This document shows positions 10,387 through 21,250 of a DNA stretch of 64,000 nucleotides, piece by piece. Position 1 is the stretch's first letter; every line of letters starts with the position of its first letter. Position numbers and translations under genes: made by a program. Below the pieces are notes generated by a model. That model did no database searches. It saw only the letters and a program-made list of their open reading frames with translations, and was not told where the DNA came from. This DNA is from Datura wrightii (Eukaryota > Streptophyta > Magnoliopsida > Solanales > Solanaceae), in the NCBI GenBank assembly GCA_035772735.1, contig JASDFA010000010.1, positions 28,955,501 through 29,019,500 of the forward strand. Direction: 5' to 3'.

Positions 10387-12270
10387 ATGCTGGAAAGATA
10401 TAAGGAGTTGGTGGATTCATATATAGAGGCGGAAAGAAAATTTCATCATCAAAGAAGGTAAGCTCTAGAGAAGAAGCTACAGTTGCTAAGACAGGCAATT
10501 CTGGAGCAACAATAGAATCCACCACTTGTGAGGGAAGTTTTAGTGCCCGAGGAAATGGCAGCAAGGCCGGCTCGCGAAGTGGCAATTCCACGTGCTAACA
10601 ATGTTACATCTAGTAAACGCAGACCAGAGCCAGGAGGGAGGTTTGAGCTTAAACAGAACATGGTGCAATTGTTGCACACCAGCGGGCAATTCACAAGTCT
10701 CCCTCATGAAGATCCACAACAACATCTCCAAAAACTTTTTGGAGATAAGTGATACTTACATTCCCGCTGGAATATCATCCGACTACGTGAGGCTTACATT
10801 ATTCCCATTTTCATTATTGGGGGAAGCAAAAAGGTGGTTGAAAGCTGAACCACCTAACTCTATCACCACTTGGGATGATCTTGCAAGAAAGTTCTTGATA
10901 AGATTCTTTCCATCCGGGAAAATAGCAAGACTTAGAAGTCAGATTCTATGTTTTAAACAAAGAGAGGGGGAGAATCTGTATCAAACTTAGGAAAGGTTCA
11001 AATCATTGTCAAGGGATTGTCCTCACCATCACCGGTCCAATGAGGTGTTGGTGCATACTTTCATAGAGGGTTTGGAGCCACATACAAAAATTTTGCTAGA
11101 CTCAGCAGCTGGGGGACAGGCATTAGAAAAGACTTATGAGGAGCTTTATACTTTGTTAAATCGTATTTCACAGGGAAATCCAGAGTGGAATGCGGATGCA
11201 TCACGAGGAGGAACAAGGAACGCGGCAGGATCTTTGAGGTGGATGTTTTTACAGCTATTGCTGCATAGATAGCTGCATTGCAAAATCAACTCAACACCCA
11301 CTTCAGCAATATGTGCTTGAATCAAGCGCAAGCCCCAGTCAATGTAGTGCAACAGGTTTGGTGTGAAGTATGTGGGAGTAATGAACACTCAGCTGAGTGT
11401 TGTGGTGCAAATCCAGATTCAGTAAACTTTGTTGGGAACGTCCAGAGGAATAATAACCAACAGTATGGCAACAATTACAACTCAAATTGGAGGAATCATC
11501 CGAATTTCTCTTGGGATAGTAATAGCCATTAAGGGCAAAGTTCGAATCAGGGTGTGTAGAGAAATCAAGGGGGGAATTAGAATTATCAGTCTTAGTACAG
11601 AGGAAACAATGCACCTCCTCCACCAACCAACAACATTGAGGAAATGTTCAAAACAATGATAGATAACCAAGCGCAAATGCAGGCTGACTATTTGAAATTA
11701 GCGGCAGACATGAAAAATCAGCAGTTAGCTACAAAGGCGTTGGAGCACCAGTTTGGACAACTAGCTGGAGCTCAAAACACCAGGCCCAGAGGAGGACTAC
11801 TGAGTGACACTGACCCGAATCCCAAGAAGGTCAATGCAGTGACCACAAGGAGTGGACTACAACTCAAGGAGGTGGAGCCAGAAAGACCACGTCAGCAATC
11901 AGGAGCAGTGGAAAAAGATAGGGAGCATGATGATAAGAGGGGGAAGGAGAAGGCAGCCGAGGCAGAAAGACCACCACCCCCGTTCCCTCAAAGCTTAAAG
12001 AAACAGAAGGAGGAAGCTTTCTTTAAAAAGTTCATGGAGGTGCTAAAACAGGTACACATTAATTTACCTTTGGTTGATGTTTTCCAGGGAGTGCCGAAAT
12101 ATGCAAAGTATATCAAGGACATCATAGCAAACAAAAGCAGATTGACAGAGTATGCTATGGTGCCGCTTACTGAGGACTGCACCTCCCGGATACAGAACAG
12201 GTTGCCAACAAAGCTCAAGGACCCTGGGAGCTTTACAATTCAGATCACAATTGGGCAAAGTATCCGAGCT
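10387..12270 (+). pseudogene. gag of A
   Basis: The frame starts MLERYKELVDSYIEAERK (ATG 10387). Conserved Athila capsid blocks follow: LKQNMVQLLHTSGQF, DPQQHLQ, LEISDTYIPAGISSDYVRLTLFPFSLLGEAKRWL, ITTWDDLARKFLIRFFPSGK, ERFKSLSRDCPHH and LDSAAGGQALEKTYEELYTLLNRI. A zinc knuckle CEVCGSNEHSAECC (CX2CX4HX4C) lies near 11370. A coiled-coil-like stretch (about 11644-11760) and a charged linker lead into protease. Stops at about 10459, 10516, 10988 and 11530 and frameshifts near 10740 and 11240 kill it. gag and pol share one frame, as usual in Athila. Confidence 0.88.
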
Positions 12271-12663
12271 CGCGAACTATGTGATTTTGGAGCGAGCATA
12301 AACTTGATGCCGACATCGGTGTTCAAGAAGTTGGGGCTGGGCAGTCCTAGACCAACTACAGCGATCTTGTAGCTAGCAGACCATTCTTTGGCTAGACCAG
12401 ATGGAATTATGGAGGACGTACTAGTGCAAGTGGGCTCCCTCGTCTTCCTGGTAGATTTTATTATCTTGGATTTTGAGCCGGATGTGAAAGTCCCATTTAT
12501 TTTGGGACGTCCTTTCTTGGCAACCGGGAGAGCGTTGATTGATGTAGCTGCGGGGCAGCTAAGCATGCAAGCGCATGACAAAGTGGAGGTATTTGATGTG
12601 TCTAAGGCCATGAAGCTTCCGTCCATTTATGAGGAGCTATCAGTAATCAATGTGCTAAACTAG
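12271..12663 (+). pseudogene. Protease domain of A
   Basis: The active-site motif reads L-C-D-F-G-A-S-I-N-L-M-P (about 12274-12309; D-L-G-A-S is usual). Next come FKKLGLG, a TAG at 12370, then DGIMEDVLVQVG and VPFILGRPFLATGRALIDV. It is a retropepsin that would cleave gag-pol. The catalytic Asp is present, and the domain is interrupted by one stop. Confidence 0.85.
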
Positions 12664-13690
12664 GAAGAAATTCTTCAGATTGTTGATTCTCGAGATCCAT
12701 TGGAGAGACCGTTGATGACCTCTGATCATTTCAGAAATAGAGATACTCATGAGATGGTGCAAATGTTGAACGAATCAAAATGGTATCTAAGAAAGCAAGA
12801 CTTTCAGCCATTGATATGGTCCCTGGAACCATTGCCAAAACCATCTATTGAGAAAGCACCAAAACTGGAGTTGAAGACATTGCCTCCACATCTGAAATAC
12901 GTCATTTTGGGGGAAGATGACACCTTGCCAGTCATCATCTCCGCTGAATTAACGAAGACACAAGTAAAGGATGCATTGGTGGTTCTCAAGAGGAGGAATA
13001 AAGCAATGGGCTGGCAAATGTCAGATATTAGGGGAATCAATCCATCTTTTTACACACACAGAATTTTTATGGAGGAAGGAGCAAAGCCAACTGTACAACA
13101 TCAGCGGAGGTTGAATCTAGTGATGAAGGATGTGGTTAGGAAGGAAGTGATTAAGTGTCTTGATGCAGGTGTGGTCTATCCCATTTCAGACAGCGAATGG
13201 GTCAGTCCCGTTCAATGTGTTCCAAAGAAAGGAGGGATGACTGTGGTCACTAATGAGAAGAATGAGCTAATCCCTACACGCACAGCCACAGACTGGCGAA
13301 TTTTCATGGACTACAGAGGAAAGATCATTATCCTATCCCATTTATTGATCAAATATTGGATAGGTTGGCTGGTCAAGAATATTATTGTTTCCTTGATGGC
13401 TATTCTGGCTATAACCAGATAGCCATAGCACCGGAGGACCAGGAGAAGACTACTTTCACATGTCCTTATGGGACATATGCTTTTCGGCGGATGCCATTTG
13501 GGTTATGCAATGCACCCACCACATTTCAGAGATGCATGATAGCGATCTTTCACGATATGGTGGAAGATTTCGTCGAGGTATTTATGGATGATTTTTCTGT
13601 TTTTGGTAATTCATTTGCTACTTGTTTGCAAAATCTTGACAGGGTGCTAGCTCGATGTGAGGACTCCAACCTTGTACTCAACTGAGAGAA
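12664..13690 (+). pseudogene. Reverse transcriptase of A
   Basis: The linker (LELKTLPPHLKYVIL) and fingers (EVIKCLDAGVVYPISDSEWVSP, VPKKGGMTVV, DWRIFMDYR) are in frame 1 up to 13422. A frameshift near 13370 then moves to CFLDGYSGYNQ (catalytic Asp), PFGLCNAPTTFQ and VFMDDFSVFG (FMDD at 13581-13592). A Trp codon has become TGA at about 13683. Catalytic residues are intact but the frame is not. It would copy the element RNA into DNA in virus-like particles. Confidence 0.9.
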
Positions 13691-13733
13691 ATGTCATTTT
13701 TTAGTCAAGGAGGGTATCGTCCTTGGCCATAAG

Positions 13734-14300
13734 GTGTCTTGCAAGGGGTTGGAAGTCGATCGTGAAAAGATCGAAGTGATTGAAAAGCTACCACCACCTG
13801 TCTCAGTGAAGGGCGTTCGCAGTTTTCTCAAACATGCAGGGTTCTACAAGCGGTTCATCCAGAACTTCTCTAAAATTTCTAGACCAATATGCAGGTTGCT
13901 AGAAAAAGAAGTGAAGTTCGAGTTTGATGAGGATTGTGTTAAAGCATTCGAGGAGTTGAAACAGAAGTTGATAGAAGCACCTATTCTCATTTCTCCAGAT
14001 TGGGAGCAACCATTTGAATTAATGTGTGATGCAAGCGATGTGGCTGCAGGAGCTGTATTGGGGCAGCGGAGGAATAGAATTTTTCATTCCATTTATTATG
14101 CAAGCAAAACACTTGACGCAACCCAAGTCAATTATACAGTCACAGAAAAGGAGATCCTAGCACTGGTGTTCGTGTTTGATAAATTCAGGTCCTACTTGGT
14201 GGGTTGTAAAGTAGTGGTGTATACTGATGATGCAGCGATTCGGTATCTGTTTAACAAGAAGGATGCAAAGCCCAGGCTGATCAAAATGGATCTTGTTGTT
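13734..14300 (+). pseudogene. RT thumb/connection and RNase H of A
   Basis: GLEVDREKIEVIEKLPPPVSVKGVRSFLKHAGFYKRFI marks the connection. The RNase H core follows: LMCDASDVAAGAVLGQ (Asp), YYASKTLDATQVNYTVTEKEILALVF (Glu) and VVVYTDDAAIRYL (Asp). The frame is lost at about 14290 by a small indel before the next block. Confidence 0.88.
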
Positions 14301-15747
14301 ACAAGAGTTTGACCTAGAGATTCGGGACAGAAAGGGGAGTAAGAATCAAGTGGCAGATCACCTATTGCGATCAGAAAGTCGGTCGCATGTGAAGGAAGGT
14401 GACAGCATCAAAGAAGAGTTCCCGGATGAGCAGCTCTTGGCAATAAGGGAAGCTGAAATCCCTTGGTATGCATACATTGCGAATTTGCTAGTGAGTGGAG
14501 TCTATCCACCGGAGGCTACGGCTCAGCAACGAAAGAAGTTGAGACATGATTGCAGGTATTACATTTGGGATGAGCCGTACTTGTTTAAGCAGGGACCGGA
14601 TCAGGTGATGAGAAGATGCATTGCGGAGAGCCAGATTGTAGAAGTATTGAGGAGTTGTCACTCATCATTGTATGGAGGGCACCACGGAGGCGAGCGGACA
14701 ACGCACAAGGTGCTAGAGTCAGGTTTCTTTTGGGCTACACTATTTAGAGACTCTATGGCATACGTAAAAATGTGTGATAGATGTCAAAGAACAGGCACAA
14801 CTGGTAGAAGGCAGGAGATGCCGCTGCAGCAGATATTAGAAGTGGAGATCTTTGATGTATGGGGTATAGATTTCATGGGCCCGTTCCCACCGTCATTTTG
14901 TAATCGTTACATCTTGGTAGCCGTTGATTATGTATCGAAGTGGGTTGAAGCAATAGCTTGCCCCAGGAATGACAACAAGGTGGTAACAAAATTCATGAAA
15001 AAGCATATTTTCACCAGGTTCGGGACACCCCGAGCCATTATCAGTGACGGAGGGGCTCATTTTGTAAATGCAAGTTTAATGAATTTGCTAGCTAAGTATG
15101 GGGTGCGCCACAAGGTAGCAACAACATATCATCCCCAAACTAGTAGGCAAGTGGAGGTGTCGAACAGAGAAATAAAGTAGATTCTACAGAAGACAGTGAA
15201 TGCACAACGAGCTGATTGGTTAAGCAAACTCGACGATGCGTTGTGGGCTTATAGAACTGCGTACAAGACACCAATTGGGACTTCTCCGTACAGATTGGTC
15301 TATGGAAAGGCATGTCATCTGCCTGTGGAGCTAGAACACCGAGCTTTTTGGGTCGTGAGAAAATTGAACATGGACCCAGAGCTAGCAGGGAAGAAGAGGC
15401 TGATGCAACTCAGCGAACTTGATGAGTTTCGTTGGCATGCGTATGAAAGTGCCAAAGGCTATAAGGAGAAAATGAAGAGGTGGCACGATAGGCATACGGT
15501 GCATCGGATCTTTGAGTCGGGGTAGAAAGTATTGCTATTTAATTCGAGACTAAAGCTTTTTCTAGGAAAATTGCGGTCCAAATGGTCAGGGCCGTTTGAA
15601 GTGGTGAGAATGACCCCACACGGGGTAGTGGAGTTGTGGCAAAAAGATAGAAGTGCCACGTTCTTAGTAAATAGGCAGCGATGTAAGCATTATTGGGGTG
15701 AGGACGTTATTCAAGAGAATACATCCATCACTCTAGAGGATGATTGA
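14293..15747 (+). pseudogene. Integrase of A
   Basis: The open frame covers an HHCC zinc-binding N-domain (CHSSLYGGHHGGERTTH, then MCDRCQR). The D,D,E core reads WGIDFMGPFP, then IISDGGAHF, then QVEVSNREIK. C-terminal blocks (LDDALWAYRTAYKTPIGTSPYRLVYGKACHLPVELEHRAFW, KLRSKWSGPFEV, VNRQRCKHYWG) continue to TGA 15747. There is no chromodomain. Internal TAGs lie at 15178 and 15523. All three catalytic acids are retained. It would insert cDNA with 5-bp duplications, as seen at the element ends. Confidence 0.9.
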
Positions 15748-15757
15748 ACGTGAATGA

Positions 15758-15805
15758 TGTCGAGCCGCGATGATAAATCAGGTGCTGCACGAGAGGCAAC
15801 TCGTG
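15758..15805 (+). ncRNA. Two-hairpin AGGCAA element, copy in A
   Basis: Hairpin 1 is TGTCG/CGATG (15758-15772, loop AGCCG). Hairpin 2 is CACGAG/CTCGTG around the loop AGGCAA (15788-15805). It begins 11 bases after the pol stop. Hairpin 2 has a different stem from the other copies (CTTGGG/CCCAAG) yet pairs perfectly, which points to selection on structure. Confidence 0.65.
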
Positions 15806-16014
15806 AAATTGTTGTAAAAGATGAGTAGAACTATTTGAAATAAAAAAAAGATAAAAAGAAAAAAAAATAAAAATTTTGTTTGTTGAAACCTATGAATTCT
15901 AACCAATTTCTTGTGGTGAAGTGATTTTCAAGTGGAATAGAGGGCAAAAATGCAAAGAAACGCAAAGGAAAAAATCGAGGTGAGAAAAATAAAAATTGAC
16001 ACATTACAGTGAGC

Positions 16015-16230
16015 CTACGCGATGGCTCCGTGTCACGAAGGAGGTGCTCCATGTTACCCTCCATGCCAGGTTGAAGAGTTTTTCAGATTTTTTAAAAATC
16101 CAGAACACTGGCACGATGGCTCCGTGTCACGGAAGGGGTGCTCTGTTACCCTCCGTGACACGTTGAGTGTTATTTCGCATCGGGTCACACCGAGTCACCG
16201 GGTAACCTGCGCAAAAAACCACTTTAAAAC
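16015..16230 (+). promoter_or_regulatory. Internal word array and TATA-like box of A upstream of ORF3
   Basis: Words CGATGGCTCCGTGTCACG and CCTCCGTGACACGTTG recur and end in a GTCACACCGAGTCACCGGG block, then CTTTAAAACCCC at about 16222. The words are those of the LTR U3. The TATA-like box lies 142 bases before the predicted splice donor at 16365, nearly the same as in B (139) and F (143). Confidence 0.55.
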
Positions 16231-16364
16231 CCCAATTTTCCTCATTTCTTTCCTATTTTTCCATTCCCTCTACGACACAAACCCCAAATTCCCTTCTCCC
16301 CTAACGTGCCACGGACCTAGGCATCAAGTTTCTTCGAGTTTTCTTCAAATTCATCAAATTAAAG

Positions 16365-17002
16365 GTATGTTCTTGAATTTTTCCTTGTTTTTGCTTAAAT
16401 TTTCGATTCTTGAATATGTGTGGTGGTTGAATATTGCCTTAAGTGAAAATTAATCTTGAATTCAATTGAGTTATGATGGATTGATGTTCATAGTATCATT
16501 TTGAGTATATGAACTCGATGATTGCATGTTTTATTGAATTCTTGTGAAATTGATAGCTAGGGTTTAAAATTGAATAGGAAGAAGACTAAATTCTTTGAAA
16601 TGTTGAAAAAACATTGGGTTGTGCATGTTGGGTGAAGCAAAATATAGTTTGATTGATGTTGAATATGCTAAGTAGACAAGGGATTTTCGGGAGAATGAAA
16701 TTGGTGAATTGCATAGGTTGTTGAGAAAAACAATTTGGTTATGTGCTATGATGATGTAAGGGAATCGATGGCGATATTTTTATTCATTGTACGAAGTTTG
16801 AGTAGTACATAGTAATTGTTTCATCGATTTCTATAAATGAACTAAGTCGGTTGAATGTTAAGAATGAGGAAAATCATGAATGTCTTGTCGAATTGTTTTG
16901 ATTATGGCTAAAGACTAAGTGTGGGGTGACCTAATTAAACCCAACCTTAGTTGTAGCTAGTTATGACTTGAATAACATTGGGATTGTATGTTAAATGTGC
17001 AG
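16365..17002 (+). other. Predicted intron in the ORF3 leader of A
   Basis: The donor AAAG/GTATGTTC (GT at 16365) and acceptor AATGTGCAG (AG at 17001-17002) bracket 638 bases. The acceptor is 5 bases upstream of the ORF3 ATG at 17008. AAGTGTGGGGT lies inside at 16917-16927. Confidence 0.55.
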
Positions 17003-17007
17003 GAACA

Positions 17008-18210
17008 ATGTCTGGCAGACAAGACAAAGTGAAGGGCGCATCCACATCAGGCGCCGGCAGAAAAAGGATACGATTGGGAACAACAGTTCCAGCAGCACTT
17101 CCGCGAGGCTAACGCCACAATACGGAACCCGATGGGTGACTGATGAGGGGAAGAAGTGGTATGCAAAACACAAAGAAACCAAATACTTCCTAGAGGAGCA
17201 AATAGCATGGGATCCGCTGGCACAGGAATTCCCGCGGATTTTACACCGGATTAACACCGCTGGGCTGAACTTCATCTTCGAAGAGCCTAGGGAGTGCAAT
17301 CTCCATCTTATCCGGGAGTTCTATGCCAACTGGAACCCGACTCTCCGCAGTCACACTGTCAAAATGAGGGGGCAGGTTGTCACTTTTGAGCCCCATCACT
17401 TGAATGCAATCCTTTGGGCGCGGGACACAGATGCTCATGTCCTTAGGCAGCTAAACATCACTCCACCCTATGCGGACATCAGACGCACCCCCGATCGACA
17501 ACAAGGTGGAGCAGGCACAAGGAGAGGGGCTACAATCAGACACTGCCCTACTCTCAGATGAACAGGGAAGCCAGGATTTGGCTAAAAATTGTGTGTTCCT
17601 GCTTGATCCCAGGGGTGCACATGACAGATGTCACCAGGGATCGAGTGTGCTTGGTGTATGCCCTGATGAAGGGGCTGGAGATCAATGTTGGGCGGTGATC
17701 ATCTCCACCATGAATAGAGCCTGACTATATCAGGGGCATAGATACGGGTTCGGTGGTTTGCTTACCACGTTCCTGAGGGTCCATGATATCGAGGAGGAGT
17801 CCCTAGATTACATCCAACAAATTGACAGGCGTGCCTTGGATGTCACCAAAACCAAGGCACCTGACACTACTCATGGGCCGATGCTCACACTAGCCGAGCA
17901 ACATGCTCGGGATGACCAGTATATGGACCGCATATACAGGATGCAGATGTTGCAGCTATGCTTTAGCGGGAGGCCGGCAACGGAGGATGAGCCGTGGCAG
18001 CTCGAGCTAGATTACCCGTTGGGTGAGAATGCTTGAGCTCTATGCAGAGTAGGGCCAGCGTTTGTGGAGCCCATAGATGATGATGTCCCCATCGATGAGG
18101 AGACACGTCGGGAGGACTCAGATGTTGAGTCAGATGAGGACAGCGGGGGCAATTCTGATATGGGAGATGAAGCAATGGCACTTGACGAAGAAGTTGAATA
18201 CTTCGATTGA
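17008..18210 (+). pseudogene. ORF3 of A, plant transposon-protein family
   Basis: ATG 17008 gives MSGRQDKVKGASTSGAGRK, homologous to the start of ORF3 in B. A TAA and a one-base loss near 17110 break it. The main frame then resumes (YGTRWVTDEGKKWYAKHKET, NFIFEEPRECNLHLIREFYANW, HHLNAILWARDTDAHVLRQLN). A small deletion near 17490, a stop at about 17720 and another at about 18034 follow. The acidic tail ends ...EEVEYFD at 18210. It has about the length and domain order of B. Its function is unknown; it occupies the Athila env-like position. Confidence 0.82.
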
Positions 18211-18255
18211 TCAGGGAGTTTCACCACGTACCTTTGTGATATGTTGAAATTTTGT

Positions 18256-18291
18256 GAACACTGGGGACAGTGTTCGGTTTAAGTGTGGGGT
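18256..18291 (+). ncRNA. GGGA-loop hairpin plus AAGTGTGGGGT, copy in A
   Basis: An 8-bp perfect stem closes a GGGA (GNRA-type) loop, and the 11-mer starts 6 bases later. Counterparts: B 2465-2499, D 28636-28671, E 54667-54682 and I 37032-37049 (minus). The stem sequence differs between elements while the loop is fixed. Confidence 0.55.
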
Positions 18292-18604
18292 GGGAGTAGT
18301 TAGGTGCCATCTGCTTTTTTTATGTTTATGTTTATGTTTTTTTGTTGTGCCTATGAAAAATGTGATCTTGTGACTATGTGTTGTGTGTTTTTCAATTAAA
18401 TTGGTGTTGTAATGAATGATGAAGCTGCTGTGTGTTGTGTTGAGATGTTGTTGGTTGTGTTGTGTGGTGTAAATATTGTTCAAATTAAAAAAAAAATTAT
18501 CTTTTTCTATCGCATTTTTTCAAATTTCTTATGTTGGGTTTCTCGGCCTTTGTTTTCGGTGCTTTTACTGAGAATAGTCCCATTGAACCGAAGTCATAGA
18601 TAGT

Positions 18605-18655
18605 GACCATTCCCTACGATGGATGGATGACGACCATCTTAAAGGAAATGTAGTC
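18605..18655 (+). ncRNA. Nested-stem RNA motif (copy in A)
   Basis: GAC/GTC, TTCC/GGAA and GATGG/CCATC are nested around ATGGATGACGA. It lies 395 bases after ORF3 (442 in B). Confidence 0.5.
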
Positions 18656-20000
18656 GATAGGAGTAGTTTTTTTCTTTCTTTTCTTTCTTTTGTTTGTGTC
18701 CCAAACGTGTCGCTACTTCATGGTTCCGAATTATTGTTACGTGTTGTACATGATATTAAGATGCAAAAGTGATTCTTATGAAAGCATGAAAATGTGGAAA
18801 CATGTTTAGATACCTAGGCCGTAGAGTTCGATTTGGTGTGATCAAGGCTTAATAGTGAATTCTTGTAATTAGCTTATTGAAGAGTCTGTGAATATGTCTT
18901 GAGTTAAGCATGTGCAATGAGTGTGAGGTGAGGTTTCAATTATTCCATTCTATTGTGAAGTGTCTAGAACTTGCCTGGTGTGTGTACTAAACGAAATGAA
19001 GGATGTATATTGTAGGAAAGGATGTAGGCATATCTTTGAATAAACCGAAAGTTTCTCCATTATCATACCTACCTTGAATGTGCATCCTAGTTAGCCCCAT
19101 TGAGCCTTTAGCCTATTTTTTTCTTTCTTTGAAGAGGTACAAACCGAGCTTAATCCCTTCTTTTCATTTGCCGTGAATTTGATCCAAAACTCTTAAGCGC
19201 TCAAGAAAAACAATTTTCCCATAGTGTAAGGGAGTGAGAATTGAGAAATGGAAGGAAAAGCGAAAGTTGTGAAGGTTAAAGAAAGGTCAAAGGTGCACTT
19301 GCTAAAATTAAAGAAAATAAAGATGTATAACTAATCTAGTAAGTCGAGTGTGCTTAAATAAATGGGAATAAAAACAAAGAAAAAAATTTCAAGAATGAGA
19401 GGATGAAGGAAGAAACAATGCCCGCAATGATGGTGGGATGTATTAAAAAGCGCTTAAGGAAGCTAGTTGCTATTATTGGTTAGCCCAGTATTTGCTAGTT
19501 CCTTAGCTTACATTACAACCCGTTATGTCCTACATGATCTTACATCACACGTCCTTATATTAGTGGAGTAATACACTAGAGGCAAGCCTATGGCTCATGA
19601 CATGATGCATGTGAATTCCTTGGGAGAGAGAGCGAAATCGTATTCATATATGCCTACATGTAGTGCTTTGGAAATCATATGATAGCAAATGGGGTAATTC
19701 TCTTGTGTTGTGAGGGCACATGCTTGACGAGAGATTAAATTTCATGTCGGATGTCTTGATCAGTTGATTTGCACGAGTTTTCCAAGATCGAGAATTGATT
19801 CTTGAGCTTAGGAGATCTTAATGTGATGTACTTCATTGTATTGATGAGACCATGCATGTTTTCTTGATGATTTGCTATATTAAATAATCGGTATAGCCGT
19901 AGCTTGAATTGTCGAGCTAAAGTAGCTATGCGTGAGTGTCAATTGCATGAGATGTGAGAGTATTTGTCAAGGACGAACAAGGTTTTAAGTGTGGGGTAAG

Positions 20001-21250
20001 TGATCTTGGGTAGAATTGCATGCCCAAGTGATACTCAAACGCTTCATTTCGTCTTGTTTATTGATTGTTATGTGTACATTCTCATGTGACTTTAGTAAAA
20101 ATGTGAATTTTTACTAACCAACATGATTAGTGTGTTTTGCAGGTAAAAGGAAATTTTGGAAGCTAATATACATGTTGGTGAAGATCGAGAATGAACTTGG
20201 AAACAAGGAGTGGAAAATGACAAGGGATTGCAGCAAAAATAGAGGCTCCGCGATGGAGCCGTGTCACGCTGCCATCGAGGAGGTACTCTGCCTCGGATGA
20301 AATAATTTTGGCAATTTCCAGTGAAGGTACGCGATAGCACCGTGGCACGTTGGCCAGGCTCCGCGATGCAAGTCGTGCCACATTGAGATGAAATTGCCTG
20401 GGGAGCCGACTTCCAGTGAGGGTCCGCGATACCTCCGTGGCACGGAGAGAGTGCTCACGCGATACACTTCATGCCACGTTACTTGTTATTCCGAGAAAAA
20501 TTCTCAAGAGTATAAGTAGCACACTTAGGTTTTATTTTAAGCATTCTGACATGGTTGAGCAAGAACGTGGGTTACAGGCAGTTGAGGGGACAAAAATTCT
20601 AGGGTTCTTCTCTATCTCTTTCTCTTTTATCTCAATTGTTTGTATGAATTCTACTTATTTGATGATGCTAAATCCACAAATGAGTGGCTAATTCACTTCT
20701 TGCTGAGGTTAAGAATAATTGTAGTGGAATGTAATTGTTAATCATTTCAGTTTTCATCTTTTCTTCAATGGTTGTTCTATCAATTCTTGTTTTTACTGCA
20801 TTAATGTTTGGCCAATGTTAATGTATATCTAAAAATCCAATTTTGATTTTGAAAAGGAAAGAAATTGGAAAGATGTGAATTGGTAGGATATGATCTCTTC
20901 TTAGTTTAGAAAATTGAGAATTGATTTACATTCAGAATAGAAATATATCTGAAAGTCTTATTAGTCAATTAAGGAATCGGTTATGTATGGATAGAGCATG
21001 AAATTCTTTTACCACAGAAATTTAGATTAAGGTTCATGATTCTTAAATTGGATAGGAGTCGAAAGATCCAATCCATGGGCAATAATTCTGGACTAGCAAC
21101 CGAAGAAAAGATTAGTTGAATATTATTGATAAATTACTTCCTTGCATGTTCGTTTTAACCTCAGCTTGCTCATTACTATTGTTCAGACTCACTTTATATT
21201 TTTTTCCTTAGATTTTTATTACTTAGTAAACTTAAACTCTCAAAATATTG
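20001..21250 (+). repeat. 3' LTR of A, first segment
   Basis: Starts TGATCTTGGGT at 20001, carries the array at 20240-20480 and a TATA box changed to TATAAGTA near 20512. It is interrupted after CAAAATATTG at 21250 by the solo LTR K. The LTR resumes at 23858 with TTTATTTGG, exactly as in the uninterrupted 5' LTR. Confidence 0.92.

Larger units (their letters stand above)
18211..20000 (+). other. 3' spacer of A
   Basis: No gene is seen. It contains a perfect GAACACTG-GGGA-CAGTGTTC hairpin (18256-18275), AAGTGTGGGGT at 18281-18291, the nested stem at 18605-18655, a purine-rich tract (about 19240-19320) and AAGTGTGGGGTAAG (19987-20000) against the LTR. It aligns by eye to B 2420-4292 throughout. 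Confidence 0.75.

Noticed and set aside
15755..15810. Rho-independent terminator
   Set aside because: The hairpins are in a eukaryotic retrotransposon, no U-tract follows, and the loop rather than the stem is conserved.
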